Positions 12,777-24,219 of a DNA stretch of 64,000 bases are shown here, one piece after another. Positions within the stretch are counted from its first letter, which is position 1. The number at the start of each line of letters is the position of its first letter. The notes beneath the pieces were generated by a model, which did no database searches, had not been told where the DNA came from, and saw only the letters and a list, made by a program, of their open reading frames with translations. The translations under genes were made by a program, and so were the position numbers. Source of the stretch: Ectobius pallidus (Eukaryota > Arthropoda > Insecta > Blattodea > Ectobiidae); contig CAXKWD010000013.1 in the NCBI GenBank assembly GCA_964059195.1, positions 24,156,611 through 24,220,610 on the forward strand. The letters are read 5' to 3'.

Positions 12777-12945
12777 CTCTCCGTGGCGCTACATCCCTGA
12801 AGGGACATGGCCTACCACCCGACCACTGCGTCATATACCATAGGCAGATGGCAGGACTGGGGGGCATGTGGTCAGCATGACGACACCCACGGCCGTTAAT
12901 GATGGCTTCCATGACCGGAGCCGCTACTTCTCTATCAATTAAACA
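12777..12945 (-). mobile_element. SINE family A, 5'-truncated copy
   Basis: The minus strand matches the 3' half of family A: TCATGGAAGCCATCATTAAC, GGTGTCGTCATGCTGACC, and the end CGCCACGGAG. The tRNA head is missing. I saw no clear target duplication. Confidence 0.8.
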
Positions 12946-13006
12946 GCTAATGAAAGGCGCGACTGTCGCCGAAGGCTAGACAGTCTATAGATTCAAATGT
13001 TGTAAT

Positions 13007-13665
13007 TAGACCTGGGATTTTAAGGCGAATGCCTATTTTGTTCCTTATGAAATAACATGAAAATTTTTAAATATGTGGACGTTTCATGATAAATCACTTA
13101 CATTTATAGAGTTTTATAGTGCCCTAAAATGCCTATTTGGGCCTTTAGAGTCTATTTTACTATTTTGGTGCCAAAAATGCCTATTTTTGTTCATTTAAAA
13201 TAAAATTCAACTTCTGTAATTTTTAAATCTTATAGTGGACATCCCTCAATGAAAAGGAGAACAGCAGAGGTGGGTTTTTCACAGATACTTGATTATTCCA
13301 AACAATTGTCGCTAAAGGAATGCTGACTGACAGGGGAGTGGGAGGATTAAGGGGAAAGGACTACTGTGACAAGTTACCAGTGAAAGAACATCTGTTTAAG
13401 TGAATATAGTTCGTGATGCCTAATTTTGCAGTTACTTCTGTTGAGAATAGGTATACCACGTTTCTTGCAATTAAAAAAAAGACTATGTTACAGCTTAAGT
13501 GCAAATTGTAATATTTTAAAGTCTATTTTCTATCTATTTACACATTTTAAAGCATATTTTAAATGCCTATTTTCTCTTTTAAAAGCCTATTTACTTGTTT
13601 TAAAAGCTTAGCCTACTTTTAGGTGCCTAAAACTAATTATTTTAGAGCCTAAAATCCCAGGTCTA
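13007..13665. mobile_element. Non-autonomous hAT-type MITE, TAGACCTGGGATTTTA ends
   Basis: The terminal inverted repeats read TAGACCTGGGATTTTAAGGC and the inverse of TAGACCTGGGATTTTAGG. Flanks GTTGTAAT (12999-13006) and GTTATAAT (13666-13673) agree at 7 of 8 bases. The interior repeats TGCCTATTTT near both ends and resembles the 1.7-kb element in style. It is non-coding; the 61-codon frame in it is spurious. Confidence 0.8.
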
Positions 13666-14055
13666 GTTATAATGTATCGATATTCTCGCCTAAGGCTATC
13701 TCGCTTCCAAAGACACAAATAACGATCAGTTTTATTCATTTTCTTCGTTTCAGTTAATGACAATATGCTTAATTCTGTGAGTATTGTACAGAGAGTCACA
13801 ATAAATATAACTTGAGGTTCGGATTCCCTCAGTCTCTTCTGAGTAAATAAATAAATACAACGAGGAAGGGCCAGCGATTTATAGGCTTTTATGTTAGTTG
13901 TATGAAGTGTCAGAAATCCTCGGTTCATACATAGAACGCCAAGAGCGGCCAGGAAGTTGAAATGAATTTCTTACCCGTTTTAATTTTCTGTCAGGCCACG
14001 GGGAGAAAACTGAAAATCTAGACAAAAAAAATCCTAAACCGTGAAAAAGACACTA

Positions 14056-15030
14056 GCCCAGTCAAATGTTACAAAAAAAAATGCCTGAACTTACATTAAA
14101 TGGAGTATTAATGATTTTTTGATGGGAGTTTCGGACCATTACTGGGATCACAAATCCAGATTTGCAACCCTCAGAAACCTGTGCTCGCTGAATGGCGGTC
14201 GAAATAAACAGGTTTTTTCGGACTTTTTTCGGTTTTTTAACAATATCTCCTAAACTATGCGTTTGTTGGAAAGAATCTTTCTTGCCTTTTTTAAAGTGAA
14301 TTAAATTTTATAAAATATGAGATCAAAATCGTTTTCGTAAGTTATATAGTTACCGAGATACGGCTAAATATTTTTTTCTGACAAAATACATCTCCCATAG
14401 ACACATATACACACAAATAGTTTCTATACACAGTTATAAGACATTATCCGCCAACATGTTACCAAAAAAATTAAGGTGTTGGTGGAGGAAACGATGTTAT
14501 TCAACTTTCACCCAAAAAAGCATTTTTTCATATTTTCGGTTTTTGTCATTTATGACGAGACTATTTGAGCTACAAGAACCAGCTATAGCTCAAATTAAAG
14601 TTTATTAAATTGCCCACAACTTTTGTTCTCTTGACTTTTCTGTAGGATGTGTCATTTTGCCGGTATTCAGTTCGAAACACGAAGAAAACTTAAAATTTTA
14701 ACTTTTTGGAAAAAAAGGCCAATTTTTGAAAAGCCGTATCTCGGTAACTATATAACTTACGAAAACGATTTTGATCTCATGTTTTATAAAATTTAATTTA
14801 CTTCTAAAAGGTAAGAAAGAGTCTTTCCAACAAACGCTAAGTTTAGGAGATATTGTTGAAAAACCGAAAAAAGTCCGAAAAAACCGGTTTATTTCGACCG
14901 CCATTCAGCGAGCACAGGTTTTTGAGGGTTGCAAATCTGGATTTGTGATCCCAGTAATGGTCCGAAACTTCCCTCCAAAAATCATTAATACTCCATTTAA
15001 TGTAAGTTCCGATGTAACATTTGACTGGGC
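14056..15030. mobile_element. Foldback element with ~300-bp inverted arms, TA target
   Basis: Positions 14056-14375 and about 14733-15030 are long inverted copies, starting GCCCAGTCAAATGTTAC and ending with its complement. TA dinucleotides flank both ends (14054-14055, 15031-15032). A central ~360 bp differs. Open frames of 93 and 99 codons sit inside the right arm and are mirrored, with decay, in the left arm; I treat them as by-products of the arms. Transcribed through, it would form a long hairpin RNA. Confidence 0.85.
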
Positions 15031-15290
15031 TACACAGCCTGAGAGGTTTTAGGAGAATCCGACACTGAAGTTGCTCAAATTTCTCCACAGTATTTAGGCT
15101 GAGACAATAAGACATTGTGGAATGCCCATCCTCCACCACCACCTAATACTCATACCAGGAAGAGGAATATTGTCATACATCGTACATCAGATATTTTGAC
15201 CATGATTGGTTTTCAGGCCTTCCGTTCACATGTCGACAACGGCAGGATCATAACGAAATCGACCAGGGCAGGTTTAATATTTCATAGGTA

Positions 15291-17708
15291 GGGTAAGGTG
15301 GTACAATTTCGAACATGGTACAATTCTGAACGGACTAAGATTTTTATCCATTTTTGGGTTTCAAATGTTAGCCAACCTTTTTTTAATTATATAGCGTCCA
15401 TACTGATTGTTTTGTTGATCTGTATCCTCGAGAATGATGTTTTAAGTTGACTCATTCGGCCATAAAATATTATTTTCCAATCGAAGGTAAGAACTCCATG
15501 CTGGAAAAATGGCACGTTATAAAATTGCTTATAATCCCACGTTGTGTTACTGGAATACATTGTTGAGGACCAATTTTTAACTCATACCAACAAATAGTGT
15601 AGTCTTTAATACGTAAGTCATTGGCACAGCAATGGTCATTCGTGAGCGGAATTTGCAACTAAGTATAATTTACAAAAACTAGCTCGAGGTACAAATACGA
15701 ACAGATTTTAGGTACAATTTCGAACAGTACTTTAACCCGCGATCGCTTGCATGGAAAAGCTGTTTTGCCATCACAGCATTCTGCATGTTTATTATTATTA
15801 ACTGTGCCAGTCAAATATTTAAAGGATGGCATTCACACAGCTTTCAACAGTGGTATTATTTCAACGAAGATTTATGAACTGCACTTCCTCTGGATTGTTA
15901 TTACATCTCAGCAAATATGCAATACAGAATAGCAAACAGAAATCGTTCTGGAGTTATTAAGTATTTTTTATTATTGCTCTTGATGTTATGACAGACCCGC
16001 CTGCATGGTCTAGTGGTTGCTGACTACGGACCCGCAAGTCTGGGTTCGATCCCCGGTACCTCCTCGAATTTTTCTGAGGTAGGGCGATTTGGAACGGGGT
16101 GCATTCAGCCTCCTGACACCAACCGAAGAGCTAATTCATAAAGAAGTAGCGGCTCCGGTTCAGTAAGCCATCAATAACTGACGTAGGAGTCGGCATGCTG
16201 ACCACATGCCCCAAACCTGTCATCTGCCTATTCAAAACGTGGCACTTCATTATTACGCTCATATTATTGATAAATAAGAATAATAAAATATAATATTTGG
16301 AAGAAAGCAATTCGTTCGTTGAAAATGCCTCTGTTCGAAATAGAACCCACTGATGTTTAGAATTGTACCACAGTATAAGTATTAATACAGTACAGAAACT
16401 AAGCCCGTTTTTCTGCCAGCCGAGCATGCGCGCGCATTTACTAGCGATCGTAGCGGCCGTAAAGTAAGACTACAGAAACTACTCCGGGAAGTATGTAAAT
16501 AAATAGGAGTGTTGTATTTATTAGAACACGCTATATTCGAAAGAACCTTATTATTCTGCTGTCAATTTCAGTAATAATAAAATACAAAATCCTGAATTGC
16601 ATTTCTTCATTTTCTTGAAACATCCAGAAAGGTAAGAACGAAAATAAGTAATATTTATTGTAGGTCTACTGGCTTACTCGTGATTCTGGTGTGGTTATGT
16701 TTCAAGTTACTTTAATGTAATATTTTTATATTTTATTCTGTTTTAATGATTTCTGGTGTATAAAATAGGTCATTAATGGTCGACAAGAAAACCTAGTAAC
16801 AAAATATGTAAAATATTTGAGTGAAAATTACCGTCTATGCTTGACACAAGCCGAAAACAGACAGTTTATGAATTCCTATAAAAACTCGTTAATTAAAACT
16901 GCTGTACCGGCGGTGTCTTCAATTCCAAATGCTCCAGAATTTTTTGTTTTGTTTAATGAAGTCCATCCTGCAGTAATTGACGCAACATAGACCTACAATA
17001 AATTGAAGTCGTATATTGCCATATAAGGCAAAGAATCAAAATATACTGTCAACAATGACGTGCAGGATGAACAACGTGACAGACCTGTAATATAATTTAC
17101 GAAATTAATACGTAGGCTATTTATTATCATAATTTGAATTATAAATTATATTAAAGGGCAATGATTTTAAAGGAAAAGTACTAGGCCTAGGTACAGTCCT
17201 TAACAGTAGCCTATTTAAGTATTGTTTACCTCTTCTTAACTAGAATATAATACATTATCTGTTTTATTATTTCTTAAATTTAAAATTAGATTTGCATTAA
17301 ATAAAAATATTCTGTATTTTTCTCTTTTAACATAACATATTTTGCGATGTGTTTATGTATTTTCCCAAGCCATTTCATATGATGAGAATGTAGCTTTACT
17401 CAATCTCCGCATGGAGCGCTAGTGTCGTCCAGCCAACATGTTGTCATAGGACTTTTAACACACAGTTTCTTTACTGTATTAATACTTATACTGTGATTGT
17501 ACCTACTGTGGTACATTTTCGAACGATATTCTGGAAATGAAAGATTGATTGCCATGACCAATTTTACAGCTGTTTGACTTTCATATTTTGTGAAGGGTCA
17601 ACTATATTGCCAACTTTGTGATTACGATACAGTTGAACTTGTCTTAAGTTTACTGTGTTCATAAAATAAGAATATTTGTTAAGTGTTCGAAAATGTACCA
17701 CCTTACCC
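15291..17708. mobile_element. 2.4-kb TA-target DNA transposon with repeated subterminal motif
   Basis: The ends are inverted: GGGTAAGGTGGTACAATTTC at 15291 and its complement ending at 17708, both followed by GAACA and both flanked by TA. The motif GGTACAWTTTCGAAC recurs at 15299, 15317, 15688, 15711, 17510 and, inverted, at 17685. A second, internal inverted pair (16332-16401 with 17464-17526) shares ACAGTATAAGTATTAATACA. A remnant frame (about 16777-16989, plus) reads VTKYVKYLSENYRLCLTQAE and ends PAVIDAT before a stop; I do not recognise it. TA targets and size suit the Tc1/mariner/pogo group, but no DDE motif is visible. A family-A SINE is nested at 15994-16231. Confidence 0.8.
15994..16231 (+). 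mobile_element. SINE family A copy nested in the 2.4-kb transposon
   Basis: The head has TGGTCTAGTGGTTGCTGACT and B box GGTTCGATCCCCGG; the body follows the family as far as CATCTGCCTA and then stops, so the 3' end is missing. It is more diverged than the 7.2-kb copy. It must have inserted after the surrounding transposon. Confidence 0.85.
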
Positions 17709-17781
17709 TACATATCGAAACAATTCTATAAAGTAAACACAATTCTTACATAATATTAGTGTTATAAAAGTGGTTAAAGTT

Positions 17782-17787
17782 TTTATT
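17782..17787 (-). terminator. Polyadenylation signal AATAAA for the glycine-rich gene
   Basis: AATAAA on the minus strand lies about 105 bases after the TAA stop at 17892-17894, a normal 3' UTR distance for a short insect gene. Confidence 0.5.
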
Positions 17788-17891
17788 TCACATTTTACAG
17801 TACTTGAGATCTTAACAGTAAATGCCCTCGTGAAAAGATGTGGGACATTTGCGTATTCGTGTAATGGTCAGAACAGCATCCTTTGAGAGAT

Positions 17892-18196
17892 TTAATGTCT
17901 TCCACCATATCCCCCATGGCCACCACCATAACCTCCACCGTAGTTTCTACCGTATCCACCACCACGACCACCATAGCCTCCACCATATCCACCATATCCC
18001 CGACCAGATCTGTAGCCACCATAACCACCGCCGTAGCCACCACCGTGACCACCGCCGTAGCCACCACCGTGACCACCGCCGTAGCCACCGTGACCACCGC
18101 CGTAGCCACCACCGTGACCACCGCCGTAGCCGCCACCACCACCGTGACCACTACCATGGGCTACATTGCAGAAGAATACTGCTAAGCAGATGAGAG
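17892..18196 (-). CDS. Secreted Gly/Tyr/His-rich protein, terminal exon
   Basis: The exon begins at a textbook acceptor (pyrimidine-rich tract ending TTCTTCGCAG, 18197-18235) and enters in phase 1; with an upstream exon ending ATG-Lys plus one base the N-terminus would read M-K-x-LICLAVFFCNVAHG, a compact signal peptide cleaved near Ala-His-Gly. The mature part (~85 residues) is built of GGGYGGGHGG-type repeats with few other residues (an Arg-rich break near YRSGRGYGG, and RNYGGG) and ends GGRH before TAA. This is the composition of insect cuticular or secreted glycine-rich proteins; a structural or defence role is inference. The open frame extends upstream to 18248 only through a TTG and no ATG is present, which supports splicing. 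The first exon was not located. Mirror open frames on the plus strand are shadows of the repeats. Confidence 0.78.
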
Positions 18197-18235
18197 CTGC
18201 GAAGAATAAGATGAGTGAGTGGAATGAACAACTCA
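18197..18235 (-). promoter_or_regulatory. 3' splice site for the glycine-rich exon
   Basis: On the minus strand a run of mostly pyrimidines (TTCATTCCACTCACTCATC, then TTATTCTTCGCAG) precedes the exon. It decides the coding start: the codons read upstream of it (MKTPVSC with a TTG first codon) are intronic. Confidence 0.65.
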
Positions 18236-18358
18236 CAGGTGTCTTCAATCAAACAAATGTTAACTACACCGCAGTAAGCCACCTAAATGTTTAGCTCTAT
18301 ATTCTTGAATCTACACGTATAAACTTGTACGTCAGGTGTTGTCGACGCGGCACTAAAA

Positions 18359-18853
18359 CGTAATTGAGCTTCAATATTTATGACATAAATAAACGTAATT
18401 CAGCTTTAATATTTATGACATAAATAAACGTAATTCAGCTTTAATATTTATGACATAAATAAATGTAATTGAGCTTTAATATTTATGACATAAATAAATG
18501 TAATTGAGCTTTAATATTTATGACATAAATAAACGTAATTGAGCTTCAATATTTATGACATAAATAAACGTAATTGAGCTTTAATATTTATGACATAAAT
18601 AAATGGAATTGAGCTTTAATATTTATGACATAAATAAACGTAATTGAGCTTTAATATTTATGACAAATAAATGTAATTGAGCTTTAATATTTATGACATA
18701 AATAAACGTAATTGAGCTTTAATATTTATGACATAAATAAACGTAATTGAGATTTAATATTTATGACATAAATAAATGTAATTGAGCTTTAATATTTATG
18801 ACATAAATAAACGTAATTGAGCTTTAATATTTATGACATAAATAAATGTAATT
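18359..18853. repeat. 35-bp tandem array, 14 units plus a partial
   Basis: Units start at 18359, 18394, 18429, 18464, 18499, 18534, 18569, 18604, 18639, 18672, 18707, 18742, 18777 and 18812, with a partial at 18847. Consensus: YGTAATTGAGCTTTAATATT then TATGACATAAATAAA. The unit beginning 18639 is 33 bp (a 2-bp loss that breaks the palindrome). Each other unit holds ATTTATGACATAAAT, two 7-bp inverted halves around one A. The array lies 163 bp upstream of the glycine-rich exon in that gene's sense, so in an intron or promoter region. Confidence 0.97.
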
Positions 18854-20254
18854 ATTATAAACTGAAAAGTGTGTTTAGTACAATTTACAAGAAAATAGAA
18901 CAAATTATCCAGCATACTTTTATTCTAAATTTAAAATTTGCGCAATGTAAGCTATAGTAGGCTAAGAAGTAAACCAATAATGGATATTCATTGTTCATGT
19001 AACTTAAATGTAAGTATATAAAAATTTAAAACTGTGTATCCATTTCAATTTTAAAATGAAGACTGTAACGATGAAACGAGCTTTATCTAATTTCGGCTAA
19101 ATTGAGGTAAAAGTACCATTTGTAGGTTCTATTAAGTATTTTTTGTAAATACAAAATGTGAAAGAATATGAAGTGTTTGTAACATCAATTAGAAAGCAGT
19201 TTTGACTTTTTATACAAGGAATAAACTTTAATGTTCTACAAAATGAATTAATTTTCAGGACAGAGCACATTATAACATTTGCTGCAAAAACATGTACTCC
19301 CTCTACAGGATATCGTGTTGATGTGTCATAGTGGAACAAGCTAACATGATATTAGATAGATGGTGGTAATAAAATAAATAATAATGGAGATGAAATTGCA
19401 TTATTCAGGTTTATTTATGTAGGACTGATTCGAAACTTGGTAAAATAAACAAAATGGACAATAATTAAATTCTTTCCGTGGGGTCTTTAATTTGTATTCC
19501 TCCAAATATTATGGATATTTTAAATTCTAAATGTAATTCATATACAACAAAGTGTAATGATGGAGAGTGAAAATACCTGTCAATGTACAATAAATGTTGT
19601 TACAACAACTGAAGATGTAATAGCAAATATGTTATACAAGAACTACAAAATTTTAAATTAAAGCCTTCTTAAACATAATATTTGAAAGATTGACTTGTCA
19701 TATTACAGAATCATTTATGTAGCACTTGATTTAAAATAAATTATTTTGTTAATCAATTGTTTTGCAGTACACCGTGCCGTGTAACGTAGGGCAATTATTT
19801 GAAAAATCATCTCTTATTTAATTCATTTACGAACTTTAATGACACTTTCAATGACAGACGAATATTGTTTTCGAAAAAAATATCCACGTAATACAGGAGA
19901 AAATATTTATCGCAATAGGCTATCTATTCGTATGGTAAATTAAAGTATAAATTGTAATAATTGTGAAATCTGGTACTGATGTAAGCCAAAGTAAAATTTT
20001 ACATTGCCCTCGCTATAATAATTGGAATGAAACAATACTAGACTGGACTTACTAGACTGGACACGTCTGTGTATACTAAATTTCATAATATAACTACACT
20101 GTGAAGAAATATATCATTTGAAAATATTGTTGCTAACGTATTACATTCTGAACGGCTGCCATCGCGAATTTCATGACCGTTAGTAACACAAAGTAGTCTA
20201 TGATAATTAGTTCATTTCAACCAAATAGTAATATTACGATGAGTAGAGCAACAA
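18854..20254. other. AT-rich DNA, no gene seen
   Basis: This is the upstream side of the glycine-rich gene and may hold its first exon, but I found no minus-strand ATG-AAR start followed by a credible GT donor. No repeats with clear termini were found. Confidence 0.35.
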
Positions 20255-20413
20255 TGTAATGGCATACGACAGGGGAAACAGGAATACCCCGAGAAAACCT
20301 ACCCCGATCCCATTTTGTACACCAAAACTCCCAAATAGATCCACCGAGATTCGATCCCGGGTCTCAGCGGTGGAAGCCAGCTGTCTAACCACTCAGCCAT
20401 GGGGACGGCCTTA
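20255..20413 (-). mobile_element. tRNA-derived SINE fragment, family C
   Basis: On the minus strand a tRNA-like head (about 20335-20410) reads CCATGGCTGAGTGGTTAGAC, with B box GGGATCGAATCTCGG, followed by a body ending CCTGTTTCCCCTGTCG. No other copy is in the window and no target duplication is obvious. It could be a decayed tRNA gene, but the attached body favours a SINE. Confidence 0.6.
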
Positions 20414-21197
20414 CAAATTAGTCTTTAAAACACAATTTTAGATACCATTAGGCCTGTATTTATGCGTTTTTTCATAATGGATTGTCGTGTATTAAGTAAA
20501 GAGTGAAGTAATTGTGAGTGAAGTAATTGTGAGTGAAGTTATTGTCATGTAATGATCTCTACATTGTGAAATAGCAGTGAATTTGTACTTTAAAACCTGT
20601 GGGGAATAACGATTTTCACTATTCAGAAATATTTAAATTTTAAAGATTGGAAAGCTAAATTACCCTTGTCTGACATATATAGACGTAAATGTCATGATAT
20701 ATTTGTTTTTATTCTGACAAGGTGTTCCCAATGTTTCTTGCATTTATGCTCAAGAACAATGGAGAAATGACAATATCCAGATAATGTAAAGACATAAGGA
20801 GGATTAATGATGAAGTTATATCTATATTTGAATTCTAAAGGAATCTTTAAGAAAATAGACTTTAATTTGAAAGAAATTTCATCTGGACACAACAGTATAT
20901 TAAAACTTGGTGTTACTGTACATATCTCATTGACAGTGTAGTTCATTATCATAGAAACTCTTCTGGTATTCACCCTAACAATCTGTTATAATCAAAGAAA
21001 AGCAATCTCAATTTTAAATTTAAAAATTGGAACATCAAACAAAATAGACAAGAAACACCACTCTTAAGCATTAAATTTCACTTCTCAAGAGAGAAAAAAA
21101 AAGTACAGTCATCGTTTATCTATCAAATACCTGGACTGTCATCGGTCTTCCATCTTCTCAGATATTGTTCAACAGGAATATTACAGTAGCGTTATCA

Positions 21198-21884
21198 TGC
21201 GTTTCACATAAAAGTTGGCCGATCGTGCGGGTTTCTGCGTCGCGACGGCACAGCACTAACTCCCGAGCGATCGGGTGAAATTTCTACGCAAATAAAGCCG
21301 GTAACGGAGTAATGATTCAGGTTCTTACGATTACAGTTAAAATTAGAATGAAAATAACCACGTACCTCATCGCAAAAGATGTTGGAAAAGTCCTTGTCTT
21401 GAGTCAACACAACACTGGCACCTTTTAAAGAAATTTTCTTTTACGCACATAAGTTGTTTCCAAGATAGAGTTAATTTATCTTGTATAATTGTCTATAAGT
21501 TCTTCTAACAGTATATGACTATTATTTATGGGGGAAATTGTAAAATAAAGTGTCAAATTCAAACACCCATACGTTAAAAGGACTTTAAGACAATATCACA
21601 AGAAAATTAATTCTATCTCGGAAGCTAACTTATGCGCGTGAAACAAAATTTCCTAAAAGGTGCCAGTGTTGTGTGGATGCAAGAGGAGGACATTTCCAAC
21701 AACTCTTGTGATGAGGTACGTGGTTAATTTCGCTGTAATTTTAACTTTAATCGTGAGAACCTGAATCATTACACCGTTAGCGGCTTTACTTGCGTAGATA
21801 TTTCACCCGATCGATCGGGAGTTAGTGATGTGGCCGCCGCGACGCAGAAACCCGCATGATTGGCCAACTCTTGCGTGAAACGCA
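21198..21884. mobile_element. Foldback MITE with ~280-bp inverted arms
   Basis: The left arm (21198 to about 21480) and right arm (about 21600-21884) are inverted copies starting TGCGTTTCAC and ending GTGAAACGCA; blocks such as GCGGGTTTCTGCGTCGCG, CGATCGGG and AGGTGCCAGTGTTGTG match across them. A ~120-bp AT-rich centre separates the arms. No transposase and no clear target duplication were seen. Sequence divergence between arms is perhaps 10-15 percent by eye. Confidence 0.8.
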
Positions 21885-22715
21885 CTGTATATTCACTAAA
21901 GAAAACTTTACGAGTTATTTTGAAAGATGATGTTAAAATCTAAAAGTTAGAAAAATTGAACTTTCATCGTTATTCCCCCTTGTGGCTTAATTTGTATTTG
22001 CTCACGAGTTTTGTATGTTAGAGCATTACTAAATTTAAATTAACGCGTATTCTATTACTGTAACTCAATTAAGAAAATATATCCAAACGAATTGCTGAAA
22101 ATATTGTAGATTTCGAAATACAATGATGATAAGTTTACATGAAAGTTTGGCTGGAAAGATAGAAGTTGACGGTAATTGAATCGCACATACCTAGACAGAG
22201 AGCAGTGTGTGTTCTCATCTTGCAGGAGAGACGTGCACTGTTTTTACCAAACATTGAGTTATATAGTCCGCGCACGACTTAACAACTTAGATAATCCTTT
22301 TTTCACAGGGACACACTTTCACAATATGCTCAGAATAAGGGATTACTTCCATTTTCGGAACACTCATGATCGGAATGCACATCCTGGTTTTAAAATATGT
22401 CACGACTAACACTTCTGTATATTAAGCACGAACGCTAAAGACTTTTAAAATTCCTTATAGCAAATGCACTACTCCCTTTAATTTATATATATATATACAT
22501 ACATAAATGTAAATTATGTTATCTTTAACATATTCATAATTTCGGTATAGGCTACATAATTTTATCGTTAAACTTAATATTGTCCTGTCTATTGAATTTT
22601 AACAAAAATTCCTAAATGTTTATTCCCGCTACAATCACGTATTAAATTTTTCACTTTTAACATGTTTTAACATTATATATCTAAAACTATATAATACCAG
22701 TCCATAAGATAGAGT

Positions 22716-22920
22716 AAAAGTAAAGTAAAGTGTTCCCTATACAGGCCATGGAGGCCCAGAGGGTTCCAGGATGATGAGGCTCCCAGATTTTAGATAATCG
22801 GCACATGAAGCTGGTAAGGTTGTCAGCCTTACGAACCGGCCGCTTTTACCCCCAAGATTGCTCCTGATACTCATTTCTGTTAGAGGCTGAGTCGACCCCA
22901 GGGCCATAATGCTACCACCG
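22716..22920 (-). mobile_element. SINE family B, 5'-truncated copy
   Basis: The tail (GTAAAGTAAAG on the plus strand) and body match the 9.5-kb copy, but the tRNA head is absent: it stops after GGGCCATAATGCTACCACC. Flanks TAAGATAGAGT (22705-22715) and TAAGATAGGGT (22921-22931) form the target duplication. 5' truncation shows incomplete reverse transcription. Confidence 0.9.
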
Positions 22921-22982
22921 TAAGATAGGGTGCATTACAAAAATGTTCACTTCTCCCGCTACTGATTTACGGTAGAAAGAGC

Positions 22983-23176
22983 AAAGATAAATAGGCCTTT
23001 TAGACAGAAATTGTTATTATTTAGAACATCTTATAATGGTAAGATTAGAGGAAGGTCTAGCTGGAAGGGAAGAAGGGAAGGGAAGAAAGATAAATAGGCT
23101 TTTAGACAGAAATTGTTATTATTTAGAACATCTTATAATGGTAAGATTAGAGGAAGGTCTAGCTGGAAGGGAAGAA
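22983..23176. repeat. 103-bp direct tandem duplication
   Basis: 22983-23085 is repeated at 23086-23176, both starting AAAGATAAATAGGC and running through ATTAGAGGAAGGTCTAGCTG. Between them is a short GGGAAGAA expansion. The copies are almost identical, so the duplication is recent. No coding content. Confidence 0.9.
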
Positions 23177-23708
23177 TTTCCAGGTAGTTAAGTTAGCAAA
23201 TACTTCCATAAAACAGAAACGAACCTTATACTGAACGATCAAGTCATATAAGAAAATTTTAATTTCATACCCTATCATGGAAAGAAAACTAAATACTGGA
23301 AGAGACGAAAACACAGCTCTAATTTTGGACGAAGATTAAATAAAAGTTGTGTTTAAAAAATGCCTATTTGAACTATTCTACCTCTACGAGGTTTAATCTT
23401 CGTATTGTCCTATATAACTCATGTACGGTAAAAATGATGAAGAAACATCGGAATATTTAAGTTGCTCTTTCCTATTACACATAAGCACTGATAACAAAGT
23501 CTTTTTATGCAAATATTAAGAAGAAACATCTAAATATTTAAGATGCCCCTTCCAATTATGTAAGCCTAATAACAAAGTCTGTTTATGTAACTACTAGCGA
23601 AAGTACGTAGTCGCCCAGAAAGTAATGCACCACATTTTTTTCCAACAATCATTTATTGAACACAATTCAACTTGAACATAAGAAGGGACAATGTTTCTTC
23701 TACACTGC

Positions 23709-24050
23709 CTATAATTCCACGTAATCTCCGTCTCTTTCTATGGCCTTCCTCCAGCGAGACACAAGGGCGTGTATGCCATGTCGGTACCATTCCTTGTTCT
23801 GGTTACGAAGCCATTTCTGCACTGTGCGAATCACCTTACCGGCGGAAGCAGTTGCTTTGAATTTTCTTCTTTTGTTGAGACTGAGGATGACGCCATTCCA
23901 TCGACTGTAATCTTGTTTCCGGCTCAAAATGGTGAACCCAGGTTTCATCACCTGTCACAATCCTGGACAAAAACGCTTCCCCCTCAGCTTCAAAACGTTT
24001 CAGCAACTCAGAAGAAATGTTTTTCCTGAGAGATTTGTGGTCCTCAATAT
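23709..24050 (-). pseudogene. Mariner transposase remnant, left arm
   Basis: It covers the region of the first Asp of the DD(34)D catalytic triad and, after an internal deletion of roughly the central catalytic part, the last ~50 residues. Frameshifts separate the GDETWVHHFEPE segment from the C-terminal segment. The second and third catalytic Asp residues are lost in the deletion. Confidence 0.8.
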
Positions 24051-24054
24051 CCAG

Positions 24055-24219
24055 AGAAGAAAAAATTCAAAGCAACTGCTTTTGCCGGTATGGTGATTCG
24101 CACAGTGCAGAAATGGCTTCGAGACCAGAACAAGGAGTGGTACCGACAGGGCATACATGCCATTGTGTCTCACTGGAGGAAGGCATTAGAAGGGACGGAA
24201 ATTACGTGGAAAAATAGGG
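24055..24219 (+). pseudogene. Mariner transposase remnant, right arm
   Basis: The frame reads KKKFKATAFAGMVIRTVQKW and continues LRDQNKEWYRQGIHAIVS; a shift near 24195 breaks the final residues before a stop. It mirrors the left arm, including its deletion junction, so the deletion predates the mirror duplication. Confidence 0.8.

Noticed and set aside
17795..18193. Val/Ala-, His/Arg- and Thr-rich frames over the glycine-rich exon
   Set aside because: Shadow frames of the Gly-Tyr-His repeat; only the minus-strand frame has a signal peptide and acceptor.
18359..18853. CRISPR-like array
   Set aside because: Units abut directly with no variable spacers; it is a tandem repeat in eukaryotic DNA.
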